The notes beneath the pieces were generated by a model. It was not told the DNA's origin. It saw nothing but the letters and a program-made list of their open reading frames with translations, and made no database searches. Made by a program: the position numbers and the translations under genes. Shown one piece after another: positions 20,835 to 24,325 of a stretch of DNA of 24,325 bases; within the stretch, counting starts at the first letter, position 1, and each line of letters begins with the position of its first letter. The stretch covers positions 1 to 24,325 of the forward strand of contig CAZTOK010000019.1 of NCBI GenBank assembly GCA_964615445.1, given 5' to 3'. The DNA is from JALRBM01 sp964615445 (GTDB lineage Bacteria > Patescibacteriota > Saccharimonadia > Saccharimonadales > Saccharimonadaceae).

Positions 20835-21302
20835 GTGGCTACTGTGGTTCGATGTGAGATTTTAGGTGATATGTGTGTCATACCGTTAGTACCTGTTTTG
20901 CATGTTAACTACTTCCGCTGCGTATTGCCGTACGGTTGTCGGTTAGCGCGTGAGTTTGTCCAATATCTACGCGAAAATAGAATCAAAGCCAGCCCTCTTG
21001 GAGATTGTGTCACATGTGGGTTGCGCTGCCAAAATGATACCTGTTTTAGCGTACCCTATCGCGACCTATGGAAAGTCATACCACTCATTGGACAAATGGT
21101 GCAACAACAGCAAATGGGACCCGTACCTGCTGCTGAATTGACGGTCGAGCATGGGGGTCGGTTCTATCCTCTTGTCTGGGATTTGCGAGAAAATACCATT
21201 GTAGATTTTTCTGATGGTGGTGCGAGAGAAGTAATGACACTCGGTGAATCCATTCAAGGTGACATGTTTGCATGGCTAGAGCTTGTGTGTAGTTTACTAT
21301 AG
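20835..21302 (+). CDS. Hypothetical cysteine-containing protein (155 aa)
   Basis: This protein is not recognised. GTG 20835 follows AGGAGG at ideal spacing, which fixes the start. The N-terminal part is beta-rich (MATVVRCEILGDMCVIPLVP). A helix REFVQYLRENRIKASPLG follows, then a cysteine cluster CVTCGLRCQNDTC that could bind zinc or form disulphides. The C-terminal half is beta-rich (HGGRFYPLVWDLRENTIVDF) with an amphipathic last helix. There is no signal peptide. The gene starts directly after the preceding transcript's terminator, and no separate promoter was seen, so it may depend on read-through. Confidence 0.6.
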   Translation: MATVVRCEILGDMCVIPLVPVLHVNYFRCVLPYGCRLAREFVQYLRENRIKASPLGDCVTCGLRCQNDTCFSVPYRDLWKVIPLIGQMVQQQQMGPVPAAELTVEHGGRFYPLVWDLRENTIVDFSDGGAREVMTLGESIQGDMFAWLELVCSLL

Positions 21303-21336
21303 CAAAAAGCCCCTGGAGAAAAGTTCTTCAGGGGCT
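21303..21336. terminator. Terminator at convergent junction
   Basis: Stem AGCCCCTGGAGAA/TTCTTCAGGGGCT (13 bp, one G-T) has loop AAG. On the minus strand it is followed by TTTTTGCT, so it mainly terminates the DsbA-like gene. It also lies 5 nt after the plus-strand stop at 21302. Confidence 0.8.
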
Positions 21337-21351
21337 GCACCATTTCTGCAG

Positions 21352-22095
21352 CTAGGCAGGTAATGGAATATTATTCTGTTTTAGAAGTGGCACTACAAGA
21401 AGCGTATCAAACGAATTTGTATCAGCCCAAATTGGCTGTGCGTTTTCTGCACTTTGATCAACGAGTTTACCGTCCTTAACGTACTCGTCAACTTTTTTGC
21501 CATTTAACATGATGGTAGGCGTGGCGTCGACACTAGCTTTGCGGCCAAGTGCTTGGTCGAACGTGATTTTTTGATTTACGGCGTCACTACCCAAATCTTT
21601 CTTAAACGTATCTATATTAATGCCTAGATCTTGGGCATATCGCACAAAGGCCGCTGTACGCTGCGTAGTGTCTAGGTTTTCCCAGTTTGACTGTTGGTCG
21701 TAGAGTTTATTATGCATTTCCCAATATTTACCCTGCAGGCTAGCGGCTTCAGCTGCTGCTGCAGCAGCTTTTGCGTTCGGATGCTTGTCTGTAAGTGGGA
21801 AGTTGCGGAAAACAAACGCAATCTGACCTTGATATTTTTCACTAATTGACTTTAGTGTTGGATACGCAGCTTCGCAACCAGGGCATTGAAAGTCGCCATA
21901 TTCCACCATAATTACTTTGCTATTTTTGTTGCCGAACACATGATCGGCAATGTTGCCCGATTTTTGACTGGCGCTCAAAATTGCGTCGGTATCAATACCG
22001 CTTACATCAACACGATTCAGACCAGAAAGATATACAAGTCCACCAAGCACTACTACACAAACGGCAATGAAGATAATCCACGCTTTTTTACTCAA
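21352..22095 (-). CDS. DsbA-family thiol:disulphide oxidoreductase, membrane-anchored
   Basis: The 247-residue protein starts with a signal anchor (AWIIFIAVCVVVLGGLVYLS, residues 5-24) and has a thioredoxin domain with VEYGDFQCPGCEAAYPTLKS, so the active site is Cys71-Pro-Gly-Cys74. The helical insertion (NAKAAAAAAEAASLQGKYWE), YAQDLGINIDTFKKDL and the cis-Pro loop SVDATPTIMLNGKKV match the thioredoxin_4/DsbA-like group. It would form or reshuffle disulphides in exported proteins. TTG 22095 is preceded by AAGGAG at 9 nt, which supports the non-ATG start. The promoter is divergent from the CBS-protein gene. Confidence 0.9.
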   Translation of the reverse strand: MSKKAWIIFIAVCVVVLGGLVYLSGLNRVDVSGIDTDAILSASQKSGNIADHVFGNKNSKVIMVEYGDFQCPGCEAAYPTLKSISEKYQGQIAFVFRNFPLTDKHPNAKAAAAAAEAASLQGKYWEMHNKLYDQQSNWENLDTTQRTAAFVRYAQDLGINIDTFKKDLGSDAVNQKITFDQALGRKASVDATPTIMLNGKKVDEYVKDGKLVDQSAENAQPIWADTNSFDTLLVVPLLKQNNIPLPA

Positions 22096-22125
22096 TTCCA
22101 GACACTCCTTATACTTACTACTCTT

Positions 22126-22154
22126 AGTGTAGTAGAAAATAGCTGGGGTCGCAA
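22126..22154 (-). promoter_or_regulatory. Promoter of the DsbA-like gene
   Basis: On the minus strand, TTGCGA (22154-22149), a 17-nt spacer, and TACACT (22131-22126) are present. The leader of about 24 nt carries AAGGAG. Confidence 0.55.
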
Positions 22155-22165
22155 GGCAAGTGCGT

Positions 22166-22171
22166 TACAAT
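22166..22171 (+). promoter_or_regulatory. -10 element of the CBS-protein gene
   Basis: TACAAT ends 8 nt before ATG 22180. No SD is present, so the transcript is near-leaderless. Confidence 0.5.
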
Positions 22172-22179
22172 ATAAGAGT

Positions 22180-23106
22180 ATGATGGCTTTTCTGACAGCT
22201 CTCTGTATTGTTCTTGTTATAGCGCTGATTTTAACAGCTGGTATTCAGCCTGAGTCGCACGAAATGAGCACCGACGAACTCGAACGTCTAAAGGCAAAAG
22301 GTAATAAAAACGCTGCCGATACACTGCGGCGCGAAGCACTTTTGCCGAGTATTATTGCTATGCTCCAGGTGTGCATTGCTTTTCTCTTAGCAACACTTGC
22401 ATATGTGGTTGTACTCGCATTTGGTTGGCTTTGGGGAGTGATTGCCATGCTAGTAATTATCCTCGAGTATGGCTCCGTCGCTCGTCTCGCATTTGTTCGG
22501 CGATTCTCTCATCAGCTTTATACTCGCTATGAACCAGTGTTTCTAAAAGCAGCGTCTCGCTACAAAAACGGGGCATTTCGATTGGTTCAGAATGCAGAAA
22601 CTCCGCGTCGCGTCACTCATCGCATTGATTCTCTCGAGGAACTTGCTCAACTTATAGCTCACTCTAATGCATTGTCTTTGGCTGATAAAACATTAGTTAC
22701 CCATGCACTCGCGTTTCGTGGGAAAAAAGTAAGCGATATTATGACACCAAGAAAAAACATGGCAACAATAGATAGTGGCGAAGTACTCGGTCCTCTCGTA
22801 CTTGATGATCTCCATAAAGCAGGACAGCCACACTTTGTGGTGATGCACGACAAGCGACCAGTTGGTATCCTTTCTATAGAACGTCTTCTTACGATCAATA
22901 CCCATACTCGTACAATGACTGCTGAAAAGGCTATGGAAGCGCAGATTGTTTATATTTCGTCAGATCAATCGCTTCAAGAGGCAGTTCGTCTTTTGACGCG
23001 TACACATGCCCAGCTTCTCCTGGTGAAAGATGAAGACGAAATAAAAGGTACACTCACCGAGGTTGCTATTATTAATAAGTTAACTGGGTGGAACCTGGAT
23101 GCGTAG
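22180..23106 (+). CDS. CorC/CNNM-type membrane protein with CBS pair
   Basis: The 308-residue protein has an N-terminal helix (residues 3-21), two more (about 57-83 and 85-108, SIIAMLQVCIAFLLATLAYV) and a linker. A CBS pair follows: KVSDIMTPRKNMATID with HFVVMHDKRPVGILSIERLL, then AEKAMEAQIVYISSDQSLQE with AQLLLVKDEDEIKGTLTEVA. VSDIMTPR is the standard junction between the DUF21 membrane domain and the CBS pair in CorC/TlyC proteins. The C-terminal transporter-associated (CorC_HlyC) domain is absent. The likely role is magnesium or other cation homeostasis with nucleotide sensing. The longer frame from 21886 runs through the divergent gene and is rejected. Confidence 0.8.
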   Translation: MMAFLTALCIVLVIALILTAGIQPESHEMSTDELERLKAKGNKNAADTLRREALLPSIIAMLQVCIAFLLATLAYVVVLAFGWLWGVIAMLVIILEYGSVARLAFVRRFSHQLYTRYEPVFLKAASRYKNGAFRLVQNAETPRRVTHRIDSLEELAQLIAHSNALSLADKTLVTHALAFRGKKVSDIMTPRKNMATIDSGEVLGPLVLDDLHKAGQPHFVVMHDKRPVGILSIERLLTINTHTRTMTAEKAMEAQIVYISSDQSLQEAVRLLTRTHAQLLLVKDEDEIKGTLTEVAIINKLTGWNLDA

Positions 23107-23114
23107 GGGTAGAG

Positions 23115-23120
23115 TATACT
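23115..23120 (+). promoter_or_regulatory. -10 element of the 23157 orphan
   Basis: TATACT lies about 36 nt before ATG 23157. A GGAG SD lies 8 nt before the ATG. Confidence 0.5.
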
Positions 23121-23156
23121 AGATATTGTATCGGCTCAACTGTCTGGAGTGGCTGT

Positions 23157-23423
23157 ATGAAATTTGAAGAAGTAACCCTGGACTCTTTCGAGGCGCTTCC
23201 GGTAAGGGAAGCGCCTCGAGGTCAAGAACGAGGGTTCGTCGCTAGGGTTGTCAAGTGTCCCCGCGGAGGCTGTCGTCAGTATGCGAAGAACTACGAAGTG
23301 ATCAATGGTCCATGGCCTCGTTGTCCTAACCATGGCGATACACTGAAGTGGTATGGCTGTGTCTATATTGATGTGGATGGAAATGCCTACAGGTCCGCCG
23401 CGACACCACGTATCTCCGGATAA
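23157..23423 (+). CDS. Hypothetical zinc-finger-like protein (88 aa)
   Basis: This protein is not recognised. It begins MKFEEVTLDSFEALPVREAP, then FVARVVKCPRGGCRQYAKNY, GPWPRCPNHGDTLKWYGC and a beta-strand end VYIDVDGNAY. Two Cys of CPRGGC together with Cys and His of RCPNH could make a CCCH zinc knuckle, as in small treble-clef or ribbon proteins. Codons 11-21 lie in a 13-bp perfect hairpin. The start is fixed by GGAG 8 nt upstream; the earlier frame start at 23088 overlaps the CBS gene. Confidence 0.6.
   Translation: MKFEEVTLDSFEALPVREAPRGQERGFVARVVKCPRGGCRQYAKNYEVINGPWPRCPNHGDTLKWYGCVYIDVDGNAYRSAATPRISG
23188..23219 (+). promoter_or_regulatory. Long hairpin inside the orphan's 5' coding region
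   Basis: TCGAGGCGCTTCC (23188-23200) and GGAAGCGCCTCGA (23207-23219) form a perfect 13-bp stem with loop GGTAAG, without a following T tract. It could slow ribosomes or be a protein-binding site. Confidence 0.5.
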
Positions 23424-23434
23424 GTAGTAGGTAG

Positions 23435-23473
23435 TATAGCCGTACTCCAATATAACACTGGGGTGCGGCTATA
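23435..23473. terminator. Terminator after the orphan
   Basis: A 15-bp stem, TATAGCCGTACTCCA with TGGGGTGCGGCTATA (two G-T pairs), and a 9-nt loop start 11 nt after the stop. It is followed by AAAAAATT and not by a T tract. Confidence 0.6.
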
Positions 23474-23502
23474 AAAAATTGGCGAATAAGCAAATAAAAT
23501 GG

Positions 23503-23508
23503 TAAAAT
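23503..23508 (+). promoter_or_regulatory. -10 element of aspS
   Basis: TAAAAT is followed 9 nt later by the ATG of a 14-codon mini-ORF. The aspS start is 120 nt downstream, an exceptionally long leader for this window. Confidence 0.5.
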
Positions 23509-23517
23509 GTTCATCAT

Positions 23518-23562
23518 ATGACAGGGCGTATTGCATCAGATAGCAATCCAAGGGTCGGCTAG
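23518..23562 (+). CDS. Leader mini-ORF upstream of aspS (14 aa)
   Basis: ATG 23518 reads MTGRIASDSNPRVG and stops at TAG 23560-23562. Its ATG falls just past the expected transcription start, as for leaderless genes here. It contains one Asp and one Asn codon, close together. The stop codon lies inside the base of the long hairpin, so ribosome position would affect folding. This may be a regulatory leader peptide or chance. Confidence 0.35.
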   Translation: MTGRIASDSNPRVG

Positions 23563-23592
23563 TAAGCTAGGCGAGCTTGCTAGTGACGGCCC
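23552..23592 (+). promoter_or_regulatory. Long hairpin in the aspS leader
   Basis: The outer stem GGGTC/GGCCC and inner stem GCTAGTAAGCT/AGCTTGCTAGT (11 bp with wobbles) have loop AGGCG. No T tract follows, so it is not a simple terminator. A smaller hairpin ATTGC/GCAAT (23530-23546) precedes it. Confidence 0.6.
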
Positions 23593-23628
23593 AAGCAGCC
23601 ATCTCCACTATCTAACAAAGGAACTTTT

Positions 23629-24325
23629 ATGACACGAACACTTGTAGAAAGGCTGGCAGCCGAAATAGGCCAGCAGGTAACAGTAAGCGGATGGGTGCAC
23701 GCTCGTCGCGACCATGGTGGTCTTATTTTTATTGATCTTCGTGATCACACTGGGATTATTCAACTCGTTATTCACCCAGATCAACCAGAGGCTTTTACTC
23801 TTGCCGAGCAAGTTCGCAATGAGTTTGTTTTAACGGCACAGGGTACACTTAGCGAACGCGAAGAAGGGCTCAAAAATCCGAACATTCCTACTGGAAGCAT
23901 CGAAATTGTCGTTGAAGCACTCACCATTCTTAACCGCTCAGAGCCACTGCCAATTCCGTCACACGACGACGCTCCAGAAGCAGGCGAAGAACTTCGCTTG
24001 AAGTACCGCTATATTGATCTTCGTCGTGAGAAATTGCAACGACGCTTAAAGCAACGTTCAACATATACAAAAATCCTTCGCGACTACATGGATGAGCATG
24101 ATTTTATAGAGGTTGCCACACCAATGCTTGCCAACTCTAGCCCGGAAGGTGCCCGCGATTTTCTCATTCCGTCGCGTATTCATCCTGGAAAATTCTACGC
24201 ACTCCCCCAAGCTCCGCAGCAGTTCAAGCAGCTCCTTATGGTAGGTGGTATCCCTCGCTATTATCAACTTGCTACGTGTTTTCGCGATGAAGATCCGCGC
24301 GCTGATCGCCTCTACGGTGAGTTTT
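23629..24325 (+). CDS. aspS: Aspartyl-tRNA synthetase, N-terminal part (runs off the window)
   Basis: About 232 residues are visible. The OB-fold anticodon-binding domain reads VTVSGWVHARRDHGGLIFID then LRDHTGIIQLV. Class II motif 1 follows (YMDEHDFIEVATPML), then SSPEGARDFLIPSR, GKFYALPQAPQQFKQLLMVG and class II motif 2 at RYYQLATCFRDEDPRADR. It charges tRNA-Asp. The residue after RRD is His, as in non-discriminating AspRS enzymes that also aspartylate tRNA-Asn; discriminating enzymes usually have Leu there. GAACT-rich DNA with a weak AAAGGA precedes the ATG. The 110-nt structured leader with a mini-ORF suggests regulated expression. The C-terminal bacterial insertion and motif 3 lie outside the window. 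Confidence 0.95.
   Translation, partial: MTRTLVERLAAEIGQQVTVSGWVHARRDHGGLIFIDLRDHTGIIQLVIHPDQPEAFTLAEQVRNEFVLTAQGTLSEREEGLKNPNIPTGSIEIVVEALTILNRSEPLPIPSHDDAPEAGEELRLKYRYIDLRREKLQRRLKQRSTYTKILRDYMDEHDFIEVATPMLANSSPEGARDFLIPSRIHPGKFYALPQAPQQFKQLLMVGGIPRYYQLATCFRDEDPRADRLYGEF

Noticed and set aside
21886..22179. N-terminal extension of the CBS-protein frame
   Set aside because: It runs through the divergent DsbA-like gene and both promoters; ATG 22180 has a -10 box just upstream.
23518..23628. T-box riboswitch upstream of aspS
   Set aside because: No conserved T-box bulge sequence, specifier-loop arrangement or terminator with a T tract is visible.
1..24325. CRISPR array, prophage, insertion sequence or toxin-antitoxin pair
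   Set aside because: No spaced direct-repeat array, integrase, transposase or toxin gene was found; the AbrB-type protein is paired with an exporter rather than a toxin.

Overview
The window looks like part of a chromosome of a Patescibacteria/CPR-type bacterium, most likely a Saccharibacteria (TM7) relative. This is inference, not a database match. It rests on moderate-to-low GC, compact small operons, many small unrecognised proteins, and genes whose start codon sits exactly where transcription should begin. Bases 1 to about 205 are different: strongly GC-rich, with coding on the opposite strand to the gene they abut. They are probably a chimeric join or foreign DNA at the contig end.

Layout. 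Positions 204-671 (minus) are the N-terminal part of a polyprenyl-phosphate sugar transferase, diverging from an O-antigen ligase-like gene (715-2016) that overlaps a LexA DNA-binding-domain-only regulator. A tRNA-Asn(GTT) with its own promoter and terminator follows, then two Nudix genes, one with a degenerate catalytic box. Positions 3508-6280 form an accessory stretch of unknown small proteins, including a frameshifted gene (5218-5590) and a small two-helix membrane protein. Positions 6398-7842 are an operon of a DUF1653 protein, a uracil-DNA-glycosylase-like protein and an alpha/beta hydrolase. A decayed membrane-protein gene (7849-8152) separates it from an operon of a YdeI/DUF1905 protein, a PhnB-like VOC protein, an FNR-type flavin reductase and a YeaO/DUF488 protein (8317-10395). 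Next come two orphans and a DUF218 protein (10519-11922), a convergent NRAMP-like metal transporter with a membrane-anchored partner (11998-13706), a divergent DUF72 gene, an SDR oxidoreductase, two tandem paralogous orphans (15516-16129), and a CtlX/amidinotransferase-like hydrolase (16181-17101). A TylF-like methyltransferase and an AbrB-type regulator plus 14-helix MFS exporter operon (17784-19736) follow. The last part holds orphans, a DsbA-like thiol oxidoreductase, a short CorC/CNNM-type CBS protein, a zinc-finger-like orphan and the 5' part of aspS with a structured leader.

Expression logic visible in the sequence. First genes of transcription units often have a -10 hexamer ending exactly 6 nt before the ATG, which implies leaderless mRNA. 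Internal operon genes and many of the orphans instead use Shine-Dalgarno (SD) sites. Convergent gene pairs are separated by single long hairpins serving both directions. The best candidates for something undescribed are the aspS leader (mini-ORF plus long hairpin), the compact 20502-20812 transcript, the three CATACTT iterons in the AbrB/MFS promoter, and the tandem orphan paralogs.
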